A DNA stretch of 38,198 nt. It comes from Pseudomonas sp. P7548. Its GTDB lineage: Bacteria > Pseudomonadota > Gammaproteobacteria > Pseudomonadales > Pseudomonadaceae. The stretch is taken from positions 1 through 38,198 of the forward strand of contig NZ_JACARO010000016.1 in the NCBI RefSeq assembly GCF_013386585.1, in the 5' to 3' direction. Shown here piece by piece: positions 25,862 through 34,423 of the stretch (position 1 is its first letter; the number at the start of each line of letters is the position of its first letter). The notes beneath the pieces are model-generated. The model had not been told where the DNA came from and did no database searches. It worked only from the letters and a program-made list of their open reading frames with translations. Position numbers and translations under genes: made by a program.

Positions 25862-26776
25862 ATGACAAATAAGAAAGATACCGTGCCCCTACCCGAAGAC
25901 CTGCGGGTGTTCCTGACCGTGATCCGCAAGGCCGGCTTCGCTGCCGCCGCCGATGAGCTGGGGCTGTCGCCGGCGTATGTCAGCAAGCGCATCCAGATCC
26001 TCGAAACCACCCTGGCCACCCGCCTGCTGCACCGTACCAGCCGGCGCATCGCCCTGACCGAAGACGGCGAACGGGTGCAGCGCTGGGCGGTGCGTATCCT
26101 GGAAGACTTCCAGCAACTGTCCGATGAGCTCTCCGACGCCCATGACAGCCCGCGTGGGCACCTGCATTTGTGCAGCAGTTTCGGCTTTGGCCGCAACCAT
26201 GTGGCCCCTGCCCTGTCATTGCTCGCCGAGCAGTACCCGGACCTGGAAATTCGCCTGGACCTGTTCGACCGCGTGGTGGACATCGTCAGCGAAGGGTTTG
26301 ACCTGGAGATCCGCGTGGGCGACGACATCCCCGGGCAGCACATCGGCCGGAGGCTGGTGAGCAACCGCCGCGTGCTGTGCGCCGCGCCGGCCTATCTGCA
26401 ACGCAAGGGCACGCCGCAACAGTTGAGCGACCTGGAGCAGCATGACTGCCTGGTGCTCAAGGAGCGCGACAATGCGTTTGGCATCTGGAACCTGGAACAC
26501 AACGGCGCCCCCGAAAGCGTACGCGTGCGCGGGCCGTTGTCATCGAACAATGGCGAGATCGTGTTGCAGTGGGCGTTGGATGGGCGCGGCGTGTTGCTGC
26601 GCTCAATGTGGGATGTGAAACCGCTGCTGGAGCAAGGCAAGCTGGTGCAGGTGCTGCACGACTACACCCAAAGCGCCAACGTCTGGGCGGTGTACCCGAC
26701 GCGGCTGGCGTATTCAGGGAAGTTGCGGGCGTGTGTGGAGTTTTTGCAGGAGCACTTCAAGGGGCTGTCTATCTAG
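25862..26776 (+). CDS. LysR-family transcriptional regulator
   Basis: A 304-residue LysR regulator of the DmlR/TtuA-like subgroup. The helix-turn-helix is FLTVIRKAGFAAAADELGLSPAYVSKRIQILE near residues 16-48 (split motif), and the effector domain begins with GHLHLCSSFGFGRNHV. The start at 25862 (MTNKKDTVPLPEDL) is preferred because LysR similarity begins just after it; in-frame ATGs at 25823 and 25841 are possible. DmlR and TtuA regulators control malate and tartrate use, fitting the adjacent DctA carrier and the convergent LeuCD hydro-lyase genes. No binding site was identified. Confidence 0.87.
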   Translation: MTNKKDTVPLPEDLRVFLTVIRKAGFAAAADELGLSPAYVSKRIQILETTLATRLLHRTSRRIALTEDGERVQRWAVRILEDFQQLSDELSDAHDSPRGHLHLCSSFGFGRNHVAPALSLLAEQYPDLEIRLDLFDRVVDIVSEGFDLEIRVGDDIPGQHIGRRLVSNRRVLCAAPAYLQRKGTPQQLSDLEQHDCLVLKERDNAFGIWNLEHNGAPESVRVRGPLSSNNGEIVLQWALDGRGVLLRSMWDVKPLLEQGKLVQVLHDYTQSANVWAVYPTRLAYSGKLRACVEFLQEHFKGLSI

Positions 26777-26804
26777 CCCGATTCCGAATTGGAATGGATT
26801 CCAA

Positions 26805-26893
26805 TGTAGGAGCGGGCTTGCTCGCGAATGCGGTAAGTCAGCCATAGATAAGCCGACTGACCCACCGTATTCGCGAGCAAGCCCGCTCCCACA
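26805..26893. repeat. REPIN between LysR and leuD
   Basis: TGTAGGAGCGGGCTTGCTC and its inverted partner GAGCAAGCCCGCTCCCACA, both extended by CGCGAATnCGGT, flank a spacer of about 30 bp. It lies between convergent genes and belongs to the same core type as the elements at 16498 and 23276. Confidence 0.85.
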
Positions 26894-26910
26894 TTTGGAT
26901 TCAGGGGGTG

Positions 26911-27525
26911 TCAGTTGAGCCAGGGGTTGGCCGCGAGGTGGCGGCGCTCGAAGGCCTTGATCTCGTCACTGCGCTGCAAGGTGCTGCCAATTGCATCCAG
27001 CCCCAGCAACAGCGCGGTTTTGCGCAACGTGTCGATCTGGAAGGGAATCACCTGGCCGTCAGCCAAATGAATGGCCTGGGCCTCCAGGTCCACACTGATC
27101 TGCGCCTGCTCGGGTTGGCTGACAACCTGCCCCAGCTTCTGCAACACCGCCTCATCCAACGTGATCAACAACACCCCATTACGCTGGCAGTTGTCATAGA
27201 AAATCCCGGCAAAACTGCTGCCGATCAGCGCGCGAATCCCGGTCTGCTTCAACCCCCACACCGCGTGTTCACGGCTGGAGCCGCACCCGAAGTTCGGCCC
27301 CACCACCAGAAAGCTCGCCCCTTGCCAGGCCGGTTGGTTCAGCACGAATGCGGGGTTGGGCTCGCCGGAAGGCAGGAAGCGCAAGTCGAAAAACAAACCC
27401 CGGTCCAGCCCACTGCGATCGATGCCCTTGAGAAACTGCTTGGGCATGATCACGTCGGTGTCGATGTTGGCCGCCAGCATGGGTGCGGCCTTGCCGGTGA
27501 TTGTAGTGAACGGTTGCAGACTCAT
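26911..27525 (-). CDS. leuD: LeuD-family (iso)propylmalate/citramalate-type dehydratase small subunit
   Basis: A 204-residue swivelling-domain subunit of the aconitase superfamily. Signatures are AAPMLAANIDTDVIMPKQFLK near residues 12-32 (split motif), GPNFGCGSSREHAVWGL near 76-92 and IRALIGSSFAGIFYDNCQRNGVL near 97-119. With the large subunit it isomerises or hydrates small branched dicarboxylic acids. It overlaps the upstream leuC by 4 bp (ATGA), so the subunits are translationally coupled. The locus lacks leuB and asd, and the sequence looks diverged from the biosynthetic Pseudomonas protein, so I regard it as a paralogue, possibly catabolic. Confidence 0.88.
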   Translation of the reverse strand: MSLQPFTTITGKAAPMLAANIDTDVIMPKQFLKGIDRSGLDRGLFFDLRFLPSGEPNPAFVLNQPAWQGASFLVVGPNFGCGSSREHAVWGLKQTGIRALIGSSFAGIFYDNCQRNGVLLITLDEAVLQKLGQVVSQPEQAQISVDLEAQAIHLADGQVIPFQIDTLRKTALLLGLDAIGSTLQRSDEIKAFERRHLAANPWLN

Positions 27526-28940
27526 GGGCGGTCTCCAAAGTGGCGGATATCGGTGAGGCGGCCGGTGATCGCAGCGGCAGCGACCATCGCCGGGCTCATC
27601 AGGTGAGTACGCGCACCGGCGCCCTGGCGACCCTCAAAGTTGCGATTGGTGCTGGAGGCGCAGCGGTCGCCCGGGGCCAGCACGTCGTCGTTCATCGCCA
27701 GGCACATCGAGCAGCCCGACTGGCGCCATTCGAACCCGGCGTCGATAAAGATCGCCGCCAAGCCTTCGGCCTCGGCCTGGTCACGCACTTCGGTGGAACC
27801 CGGCACGATCATCGCCCGCACATGGTCGGCCACGTGTTTGCCACGCACCACGCTCGCAGCGTCGCGCAGGTCTTCGATACGGGCGTTGGTGCAGGAGCCG
27901 ATAAACGCATGGCTGATGACGATGTCGCTCAGCGGCATGCCGGCTTCCAGGCCCATATAGTTGAGGGCGCGGCGCATGTCCTGGCGCAGGATCAGGTCGC
28001 TGACGTCCTGCGGGTCCGGGACGCGGGCACCAATCGGCGCAGCCTGGTCGGGGCTGGTGCCCCAGGTGACCATGGGCTCCAGGGTGCTGGCGTCCAGATG
28101 CACTTCCTGGTCGAACAGCGCGTCGGCGTCCGAATGCAGTTGACGCCAGCCCACCAGGGCCTGTTCCCACAGCTCGCCCTTTGGCGCGCGCGGCTTGCCC
28201 TTGAGGTAGGCGAAGACTTTTTCGTCCGGCGCCATGAACGCACCGCGCGCCCCGGCTTCCACCGCCATGTTGCAGATGGTCATGCGCGCTTCGACGCTCA
28301 GCGCATCGATGGTGGCGCCGCGAAACTCAATGGCATAGCCCGTGGCACCGGAGGCGCCGATCTTGCCGATCAGCGCCATGATCACGTCCTTGGAGGTCAA
28401 CCCTTTGGCCAATACGCCGTCGACGGTCACGCGCATGGTTTTCAGGCGCTTGTAGACCAGCGTCTGCGAGGCCAGCAGGTGCTCGATTTCCGAGGTGCCG
28501 ATGCCAAAGCCGAAAGCACCCAGGGCGCCGTAGGTGGTGGTGTGGCTGTCACCGGCAGCAATCACCATGCCCGGCAGGATAAAGCCCTGTTCCGGGGCAA
28601 TCACATGCTCGATGCCTTGGCGTTTGTCGAGGATGTCCAGCAGTTCGATGCCAAAATCCCGGCAGTTCTCCGCCAGGTACGACACCTGCCGCGCACCGCC
28701 AGCATCGGGCATGGCCGCAATGCGCTGGGGCGTGGTGGGGTTCACATGGTCGACCACCGCCAGCGCCGTGCCGGGGCGCCATACCTCACGGCCAGCCTCG
28801 CGCAGGCCGCTGAAGGCCTGGGGGCTGGTGTATTCGTTGATCACTTGGCGGTCGATATACAGCAGGACATGGCCCTGATCATCCAGGGGGCACACCGTGT
28901 GGGAATCGATGTGTTTGTCGTAGAGGGTTCTGGCAGTCAT
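27522..28940 (-). CDS. leuC: LeuC-family dehydratase large subunit (paralogue)
   Basis: A 472-residue large subunit of the isopropylmalate-isomerase type. The [4Fe-4S] ligands are visible: one Cys in FIGSCTNARIEDLR near residue 350 and two in SGCSMCLAMNDD near 410. Active-site stretches GDSHTTTYGALGAFGFGIGTSE (near 130-150, split motif) and NRNFEGRQGAGARTHLMSP (near 435-455) are intact. From memory of the biosynthetic Pseudomonas LeuC, the N-terminus (HIDSHTVCPLDDQGHVLLYI) and several loops differ clearly. That and the missing leuB/asd neighbours point to a second, specialised enzyme acting on a related acid such as a citramalate or methylmalate. The substrate is not determined by sequence. 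Confidence 0.9.
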   Translation of the reverse strand: MTARTLYDKHIDSHTVCPLDDQGHVLLYIDRQVINEYTSPQAFSGLREAGREVWRPGTALAVVDHVNPTTPQRIAAMPDAGGARQVSYLAENCRDFGIELLDILDKRQGIEHVIAPEQGFILPGMVIAAGDSHTTTYGALGAFGFGIGTSEIEHLLASQTLVYKRLKTMRVTVDGVLAKGLTSKDVIMALIGKIGASGATGYAIEFRGATIDALSVEARMTICNMAVEAGARGAFMAPDEKVFAYLKGKPRAPKGELWEQALVGWRQLHSDADALFDQEVHLDASTLEPMVTWGTSPDQAAPIGARVPDPQDVSDLILRQDMRRALNYMGLEAGMPLSDIVISHAFIGSCTNARIEDLRDAASVVRGKHVADHVRAMIVPGSTEVRDQAEAEGLAAIFIDAGFEWRQSGCSMCLAMNDDVLAPGDRCASSTNRNFEGRQGAGARTHLMSPAMVAAAAITGRLTDIRHFGDRP

Positions 28941-29137
28941 TTTTGTGGACTCACTTATCTAGGCGCTCACTCAACGGTATGAGCCCATCCTACCCAGCCA
29001 ACCCGCCCCATCAATGGCGCCTGGGTGATGGCTTGGAACATGTTTCGTGTTCGATCGCGGCGGCAAACCACGCCGAATGTGATCCTGAAACAATTTCTTT
29101 CATATCCGGCTTAGGGATTTGCTCCTCTCATCCGTCT

Positions 29138-29161
29138 TAACTTAGATACAGCCCGTCGCGT
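29138..29161 (+). promoter_or_regulatory. Candidate PvdS (iron-starvation sigma) promoter of the fpv operon
   Basis: TAACT followed by 16 bp and then CGT matches the iron-starvation box TAAAT-N16-CGT with one mismatch. It lies 68 bp upstream of the fpvG start. I see no good Fur box in the same gap (28941-29228), which holds no gene. Confidence 0.6.
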
Positions 29162-29228
29162 CAGCAAAAGCTACGACCGGCCTTTTCCGGGCCTTCTTTG
29201 CCCCCCTCCGATCAAGACCCTCATTCAC

Positions 29229-30428
29229 ATGTCGAAGAAGTCACGCTCAAAACTCTGGTTTCTCGTACACAGTTGGCTGGCATTGCCCATCTGGTTCTTT
29301 GTACTGATCGTCTGCGTCACCGGCACCCTGGCGGTGGTCAGCCAGGAAATCGTCTGGCTGGCCAACCCGGACATCCGCGCCAGCAAACCGTCGGACGACG
29401 CCGAACCGCTGAGCTTCGACCAGGTGATCAGCGCGATCAAACGCGCCGAACCCCAGGTGATCGTGCAGTCGATCATTCGCCCCGACGAAACCCACTTTGC
29501 CCTCAGCGTCGACCTCAGCTACCCCGACGGGCGCTCCGTGGAGGTCTACGTCAACCCGTACACCGGCGCTATCCAGGGCGTGAGCCCGTCGTTCAACTTC
29601 AAGCAATTCACCCGCGCCCTGCACGGCTGGTGGCTGGTGCCGTTCACCAATGGCTACAGCTGGGGCTGGTACCTGGTGTCGTTCCTTGGCCTGCCGTTGC
29701 TGGCCTCACTGGTCACCGGGCTGGTGGTGTACAAGCGCTTCTGGAAGGGTTTCCTGCGCCCTACCCTGCGCATCCGCCACGGCGCGCGGATCTTCTGGGG
29801 TGACTTCCACCGCCTGAGTGGGATCTGGTCGATCTGGTTCATCGCGGTCATTTCCATCACCGGCACCTGGTTCCTGATCCAGGCGATCCTGGGCGACAAC
29901 CAGATTTCCATCTCCAGCGAGCCCATCGTGCCGGTGATCGCCCGGGAGAAAGTGCCGTTGTCAGCGCCCGGCGTGCCCGCCCCGATGATTGCCCTGGACG
30001 AAGCGATCAAGATTGCCGGCGAACGCATCCCCGGGTTGGACGCCACGTTCGTGTTCCTCCCGAGCAATGCCTACAGCCACCTGCAGATCGGCGGGCGCGG
30101 TTGGTACCCGTTGATGTTCCAGACTGCACAACTGAACCCGTATGACGGCGAAATCGCCGTCTCCCACCTGCTGTCCGATCGCACCACCCTGGAGTTCGTC
30201 ACCGAGTCCATGCGCCCGCTGCACACCGGCGACTTCGGCGGCCTGTGGATCAAGCTGATCTGGGCATTCTTCGGCCTGGTGCTGAGCATGATGGTGTTGA
30301 GCGGCTTGCTGATCTGGACCAAGCGGACAGCCCTGGCCACCCTCAATGCCCTCAAGCGCAGCAACAAGGCGCCGCGCCAACCGGCGCCTGTCCCGGCCAT
30401 GCAGGCTGAAACCACGGAGGCCAACTGA
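29229..30428 (+). CDS. fpvG: FpvG, PepSY-type inner-membrane ferripyoverdine reductase component
   Basis: A 399-residue PepSY-associated transmembrane protein with about four helices: one near residues 14-37 after SKLWFLVHSWLALPIWF, one near 150, one near 200 and one near 350. HSW, ALHGWWL, DFHRLSG and the C-terminal helix supply histidines that could bind haem in this family. In P. aeruginosa FpvG reduces iron in ferripyoverdine in the periplasm, aided by FpvH, FpvJ and FpvK. Here it is the first gene of an eight-gene cluster with the same order as PA2403-PA2410. Its stop overlaps the fpvH start (TGATG). Assignment rests on the family plus complete synteny. Confidence 0.88.
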   Translation: MSKKSRSKLWFLVHSWLALPIWFFVLIVCVTGTLAVVSQEIVWLANPDIRASKPSDDAEPLSFDQVISAIKRAEPQVIVQSIIRPDETHFALSVDLSYPDGRSVEVYVNPYTGAIQGVSPSFNFKQFTRALHGWWLVPFTNGYSWGWYLVSFLGLPLLASLVTGLVVYKRFWKGFLRPTLRIRHGARIFWGDFHRLSGIWSIWFIAVISITGTWFLIQAILGDNQISISSEPIVPVIAREKVPLSAPGVPAPMIALDEAIKIAGERIPGLDATFVFLPSNAYSHLQIGGRGWYPLMFQTAQLNPYDGEIAVSHLLSDRTTLEFVTESMRPLHTGDFGGLWIKLIWAFFGLVLSMMVLSGLLIWTKRTALATLNALKRSNKAPRQPAPVPAMQAETTEAN

Positions 30429-30967
30429 TGAGCAAAGTCATCGCGGCACCAGCGCCTTCGCCACTGCGGGCCTTCTGGCTCAAATGGCGCTTCCACATCA
30501 ACATTCTGCTGATCCTCGTACCACTGGGCTTCATGCCTCGGTATTTCTCCGAAGCGGCCTTGTTCCGGGGCGATACCGGCATTGGCGAGCGAGTGGCCGG
30601 TGACGTGCAGGTCGGGCCCTGGAGCCTGACCCTCGCCGAGTTTCGCAATGAAGGCCCGCGCCCCGACCCGGCCGGCCCGATGAAGTTTTTCAACGCGGCC
30701 CTGTGCGCCACCTGCGCCGAACAGGTCAAGGCCACCTACCTGCGCATCGGCAAGCCGCGCAGCCTGCGGGCTGCCGGGGTGATCTTCTTTGGTACGCCGT
30801 ACCGCATGGGCGCATTGCTGCCGGTGCCGGAGCGGACCCCGGCCGACGCCGAACTGTGGGTCACCATGGAAGGCTGGGACGGCACGATGCACCAGGGTTC
30901 CATTCCGCTGAGCCAGGCCTCGCCTGCCACTATTGCCTGGCTGAACAAGCAAGGAGTCAAACCATGA
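30428..30967 (+). CDS. fpvH: FpvH, inner-membrane partner of FpvG
   Basis: A 179-residue protein with one N-terminal membrane anchor (ILLILVPLGFMP near residues 27-40) and a periplasmic domain. A CATCAEQ pair of cysteines lies near residues 91-96; whether it binds metal or forms a disulfide is unknown. In P. aeruginosa FpvH belongs to the FpvGHJK complex needed for iron release from pyoverdine. It starts one base inside the fpvG stop and overlaps fpvJ by ATGA, indicating tight translational coupling. Identification comes mainly from operon position and matching length. Confidence 0.82.
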   Translation: MSKVIAAPAPSPLRAFWLKWRFHINILLILVPLGFMPRYFSEAALFRGDTGIGERVAGDVQVGPWSLTLAEFRNEGPRPDPAGPMKFFNAALCATCAEQVKATYLRIGKPRSLRAAGVIFFGTPYRMGALLPVPERTPADAELWVTMEGWDGTMHQGSIPLSQASPATIAWLNKQGVKP

Positions 30968-31287
30968 CGTTGAAGCGCCTATCCCGCGTATTGCTAGTGC
31001 TGTGCGCCGGGTTCAGTACCGTGGCCCTGGCCCACAACCCGATGTGCGAGTGCAAGGAAATTGCCGGTGGGCAGATCCAGTGCACCGGCGGCTTCTCCGA
31101 CGGCAGCGGTGCACCCGGCGTGACCCTGGACGTGATCGGCTACGACGAAACCGTCCTGCTGCCCGGCAAGCTTGGCCAGGACTCGACCCTGACCTTCAAG
31201 AAGCCTTCGGCCGAATTCTACGTGCTGTTCGACGCCGGCCCCGGCCACGTCGTTGAAATCGACCAAGCGGATATCCAGCCGCAATGA
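30964..31287 (+). CDS. fpvJ: FpvJ, small periplasmic protein
   Basis: A 107-residue protein with a cleavable signal peptide (MTLKRLSRVLLVLCAGFSTVALA, cleavage after ALA near residue 23, split motif) and a mature N-terminus HNPMCECKEI that could bind a metal or form a disulfide with the Cys of IQCTGG. The rest looks like a small beta-sandwich. The ATG at 30964 overlaps the fpvH stop; a longer frame starting at 30703 is an overlap artefact. It ends in an ATGA overlap with fpvK. Assignment is by synteny with the P. aeruginosa fpv operon. Confidence 0.82.
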   Translation: MTLKRLSRVLLVLCAGFSTVALAHNPMCECKEIAGGQIQCTGGFSDGSGAPGVTLDVIGYDETVLLPGKLGQDSTLTFKKPSAEFYVLFDAGPGHVVEIDQADIQPQ

Positions 31288-31844
31288 GTACGACACAGGT
31301 TGTACGCCCCGCCGGGGCCGGCCACGAAACCCTCTATGTGCTGCTGTTGTGCCTGATCATCCTCGCCGTGGCCGGCTCGGTGATTGCCCTGCATGGTGAA
31401 AGCCAGGAGGTCGCCGCCGTGCCCAGCCACCAGTTGGATGCACGCCGCGACCTGAGCGCGGCCGAGCAAGGGATCTACGCCGACCTGCGGGTGACCCTGG
31501 ACGAGATCCAGCTGCTGCAACAGGAGCAGAACGCCCTGCCCACGCCGGAGCAATTGGCCGAGGAAGGCTTTGCACCGTTTGCCCAGGACGCCAGTTCGGT
31601 CAGCCGTGGCGACCACCGCTGGCAACTGCTCGCGCCGTCGGCCTACTTGGGTTTGAGCCAGGCGCCCGCCACCAGCGGCTCGCTACTGATGCGCGTGCAC
31701 GATGGCGAGCCGGATGTGTGGCTCAACCGCCAGGCCAACCTCGCGCCCCCTTCCGACCTGACTGACCCAGTGCTGATCGCGGCCGGCTGGAAGCAGGTGG
31801 TCACGCAATTCGATGCCGGCGTGACCCGCCAGCACCGTCACTGA
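31284..31844 (+). CDS. fpvK: FpvK, inner-membrane component of the pyoverdine iron-release complex
   Basis: A 186-residue protein with one N-terminal transmembrane segment (ETLYVLLLCLIILAVAGSVIAL near residues 15-36, split motif) and a periplasmic domain with a coiled-coil-like stretch (LRVTLDEIQLLQQEQN). The C-terminal DAGVTRQHRH ends in a His-rich tail. I recognise it as the DUF6162/FpvK type by its anchor, length and place between fpvJ and fpvC. Its start overlaps the fpvJ stop and it is followed after 13 bp by fpvC. Confidence 0.82.
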   Translation: MSTTQVVRPAGAGHETLYVLLLCLIILAVAGSVIALHGESQEVAAVPSHQLDARRDLSAAEQGIYADLRVTLDEIQLLQQEQNALPTPEQLAEEGFAPFAQDASSVSRGDHRWQLLAPSAYLGLSQAPATSGSLLMRVHDGEPDVWLNRQANLAPPSDLTDPVLIAAGWKQVVTQFDAGVTRQHRH

Positions 31845-31857
31845 ACGAGAAGACCGA

Positions 31858-32784
31858 GTGCCCATGTCCATTTCATCCCCATTGTTGCGTCTGTTGCTGG
31901 TCGGCCTTATCAGCCTGGTGCTCACTCCCCTGGCAAACGCCGAGGCGGCCAAGCGCCTGCGAATCGGCATCACCCTGCACCCGTATTACAGCTACGTGGC
32001 CAATATCGTCGGCGACAAGGCCGATGTGGTGCCGCTGATCCCGGCCGGCTTCAACCCCCATGCCTACGAACCGCGCGCCGAAGACATCAAGCGCATCGGC
32101 ACCCTGGACGTGATCGTGCTCAACGGCGTCGGCCATGACGACTTCGCCGACCGCATGATCGCCACCAGCGAGCGCCCGGACATCCCGGTGATCGAAGCCA
32201 ACGCCAACGTGCCGTTGCTGGCGGCCACCGGCAACGCGGCGCGTGGCGCGGGCAAGGTGGTGAACCCACACACCTTCCTGTCGATCAGTGCCTCGATTGC
32301 CCAGGTCAACAACATCGCCCGCGAACTGGGCAAGCTCGACCCGGACAACGCCAAGACCTACACCCAGAACGCCCGCGCCTACGGCAAGCGCCTGCGCCAG
32401 ATGCGCGCCGATGCACTGGCCAAGTTGACCAGCGCACCGAACCCGGACCTGCGCGTGGCCACCGTGCACGCGGCCTACGATTACCTGCTGCGCGAGTTCG
32501 GCCTGGAAGTGACCGCCGTGGTCGAACCGGCCCACGGCATCGAGCCCAGCCCCAGCCAGCTGAAAAAGACCATCGACGAACTGCGTGCCCTGGATGTGAA
32601 GGTGATCTTCTCGGAGATGGATTTCCCGTCCACTTATGTCGACACCATCCAGCGTGAGTCGGGGGTCAAGCTGTACCCGCTGTCGCATATCTCCTACGGC
32701 GAATACACCCCTGAAAAGTACGAAGTGGAAATGACCGGCAACCTCAACACGGTGGTGCGGGCCATCCAGGAGTCAGGCTCATGA
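31858..32784 (+). CDS. fpvC: FpvC, periplasmic metal-binding protein of the FpvCDEF system
   Basis: A roughly 307-residue ZnuA/TroA-type (cluster A-I) periplasmic binding protein. A signal peptide covers about the first 30 residues (LLLVGLISLVLTPLANAEA). Metal-ligand candidates are His in ITLHPYYSYV, His in FNPHAYEP, His in VVNPHTFLS and the acidic region near SEMDFPSTY. In P. aeruginosa FpvC is described as a periplasmic iron chelator that works with FpvF on pyoverdine-bound iron. The GTG at 31858 sits at good distance from GAGAAG; an ATG six bases downstream (31864) is an alternative. The stop overlaps fpvD by ATGA. Confidence 0.88.
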   Translation: MPMSISSPLLRLLLVGLISLVLTPLANAEAAKRLRIGITLHPYYSYVANIVGDKADVVPLIPAGFNPHAYEPRAEDIKRIGTLDVIVLNGVGHDDFADRMIATSERPDIPVIEANANVPLLAATGNAARGAGKVVNPHTFLSISASIAQVNNIARELGKLDPDNAKTYTQNARAYGKRLRQMRADALAKLTSAPNPDLRVATVHAAYDYLLREFGLEVTAVVEPAHGIEPSPSQLKKTIDELRALDVKVIFSEMDFPSTYVDTIQRESGVKLYPLSHISYGEYTPEKYEVEMTGNLNTVVRAIQESGS

Positions 32785-33527
32785 CCGCAGCCGAACACCT
32801 GAACGTGGCCAGTATTGGCCCGACCCTCGACTTCGACGCGGTGTCGCTGACCCTGGGCCGCACCACCATCCTGGATGGCGTGAAATTCCAGGTACAGCCC
32901 GGCAGTATCCATGCGCTGGTGGGCCCGAACGGCGGCGGCAAAAGCTCGCTGATCAAGACGCTGTTGGGGCAGACGCCACACCAGGGCCAACTGCGCCTGC
33001 ATTGGCAGAGCACACCCGGCACCATTGGTTATGTGCCTCAGGCACTGGAGTTCGACCGGGGCCTGCCCATGACTGTCGACGACTTTATGGCTGCCATGTG
33101 CCAGCGCCGCCCGGCGTTTCTCGGGCTGTCGCGGCATTACGCCGGGGCGATTGGCGATGCGCTGGAGCGTGTCGGCATGCAGGACAAGCGCAAACGCCGC
33201 ATGGGTGCGCTGTCTGGGGGTGAGCGCCAGCGCGTGCTGCTGGCCCAGGGCTTGATCCCGGCGCCGCAACTGCTGGTGCTGGATGAGCCGATGTCGGCGC
33301 TCGACGAGGCCGGAATCCAGGTGTTTGAGCGCTTGCTCAACGACTGGCGCCTGGCCGGCATCACCGTGTTGTGGATCGAGCATGACCTGGAAGCCGTGGG
33401 CCGCCTGGCCGATCGCGTCACCGGCCTGAACCGTCGCGTACTGTTCGACGCTACGCCGAAAGAAGCGTTGACCCCGGACCGCCTGCTGACCCTGTTCTCC
33501 ACCCACCCTCGGAGCCCGGTGCAATGA
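32781..33527 (+). CDS. fpvD: FpvD, ABC transporter ATPase
   Basis: A 248-residue ABC ATPase of the zinc/manganese/iron (ZnuC-like) group. Walker A is GPNGGGKSS at residues 48-56, the Q-loop region is YVPQALEF near 82, the signature is LSGGERQRV near 145, Walker B is LLVLDEP near 165, and the switch His is in LWIEHDLEAVG near 200. With FpvE it forms the inner-membrane transporter that imports iron released from pyoverdine. It is flanked on both sides by 4-bp ATGA overlaps. Confidence 0.9.
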   Translation: MTAAEHLNVASIGPTLDFDAVSLTLGRTTILDGVKFQVQPGSIHALVGPNGGGKSSLIKTLLGQTPHQGQLRLHWQSTPGTIGYVPQALEFDRGLPMTVDDFMAAMCQRRPAFLGLSRHYAGAIGDALERVGMQDKRKRRMGALSGGERQRVLLAQGLIPAPQLLVLDEPMSALDEAGIQVFERLLNDWRLAGITVLWIEHDLEAVGRLADRVTGLNRRVLFDATPKEALTPDRLLTLFSTHPRSPVQ

Positions 33528-34423
33528 GTTATGAAGCGTTTCGCCTGATGGTCCAGGGCTGGGCCTCTTCCGGGTACCTGCCGGAAGCACTGGCCTATGG
33601 TTTTGTGGTCAACGCCCTGCTCGCCGGCCTGCTGATCGGCCCGGTGCTGGGCGGCCTGGGTACGCTGGTGGTGGTCAAGCGCTTTGCGTTCTTCTCCGAG
33701 GCGGTCGGCCACGCGGCACTCACCGGCGTGGCTGTCGGCATCCTGCTGGGTGAACCCTACACCGGGCCCTACGGCGCCCTGTTCGGGTACTGCCTGCTGT
33801 TCGGCATCCTGCTCAACTACCTGCGCAACCGCACCGGGTTGGCGCCCGACACCTTGATCGGTGTGTTCCTCTCGGTGTCCCTGGCCTTGGGCGCCAGCCT
33901 GCTGCTGATCCTGGCGGGCAAGATCAACGTGCATATTCTGGAGAACGTACTGTTCGGTTCAGTGCTGACGGTGAATGGCAATGACCTGCTGGTGCTGGCG
34001 ATTGTCGGCTCGCTGGTCATGGCGCTGGCGTTGCCGCTGTACAACCGCATCATGCTTGCCAGCTTCAATCCGCAACTGGCGGCGGTGCGCGGGGTGGCGG
34101 TGAAAACCCTGGATTATCTGTTCGTGATCCTGGTGACGCTGATCACCGTGGCGGCGGTGAAGGTGATCGGCGCGATCCTGGTGGGCGCCCTGCTGGTGAT
34201 CCCCGCCGCCGCAGCGCGCCTGCTGAGCCAATCGCTCAAGGGCTTCTTCTGGGTCTCGGTGATCATCGCCACGGTCAGCACGCTGTGCGGGATCCTGTTG
34301 CCGATCATCTTCGACCTGCCCATCCCGTCCGGTGCCGCGATCATCCTCGTGGCCGGTATCGCCTTCGCCTTTGCCGCCATTGCGCGCGGCACCGTGCCCA
34401 GCCTCAAAGGGAATCTTGGATAA
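33524..34423 (+). CDS. fpvE: FpvE, ABC-3 family permease
   Basis: A 299-residue inner-membrane permease of the ABC-3 (ZnuB/TroC) family with about eight hydrophobic segments. Family stretches are GTLVVVKRFAFFSEAVGHAALTGVAVGILLG near residues 45-75 (split motif), where the SEAVGHAALTG loop is characteristic, and KVIGAILVGALLVIPAAAARLL near 210-230 (split motif). It pairs with the FpvD ATPase. The stop TAA overlaps the ATG of fpvF (TAATG). Confidence 0.9.
   Translation: MSYEAFRLMVQGWASSGYLPEALAYGFVVNALLAGLLIGPVLGGLGTLVVVKRFAFFSEAVGHAALTGVAVGILLGEPYTGPYGALFGYCLLFGILLNYLRNRTGLAPDTLIGVFLSVSLALGASLLLILAGKINVHILENVLFGSVLTVNGNDLLVLAIVGSLVMALALPLYNRIMLASFNPQLAAVRGVAVKTLDYLFVILVTLITVAAVKVIGAILVGALLVIPAAAARLLSQSLKGFFWVSVIIATVSTLCGILLPIIFDLPIPSGAAIILVAGIAFAFAAIARGTVPSLKGNLG

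Noticed and set aside
23276..26893. Similar palindromic units that could be taken for a CRISPR array
   Set aside because: The units are kilobases apart, occur as inverted pairs and lack regular spacers; they are REPINs.
27540..28982. 480-codon plus-strand frame antisense to leuC
   Set aside because: LeuC is complete with its iron-sulfur cysteines on the other strand; the plus frame is a compositional shadow.
28941..29228. Fur box upstream of fpvG
   Set aside because: I looked for a GATAATGATAATCATTATC-like sequence and found none; only the PvdS-type box fits.
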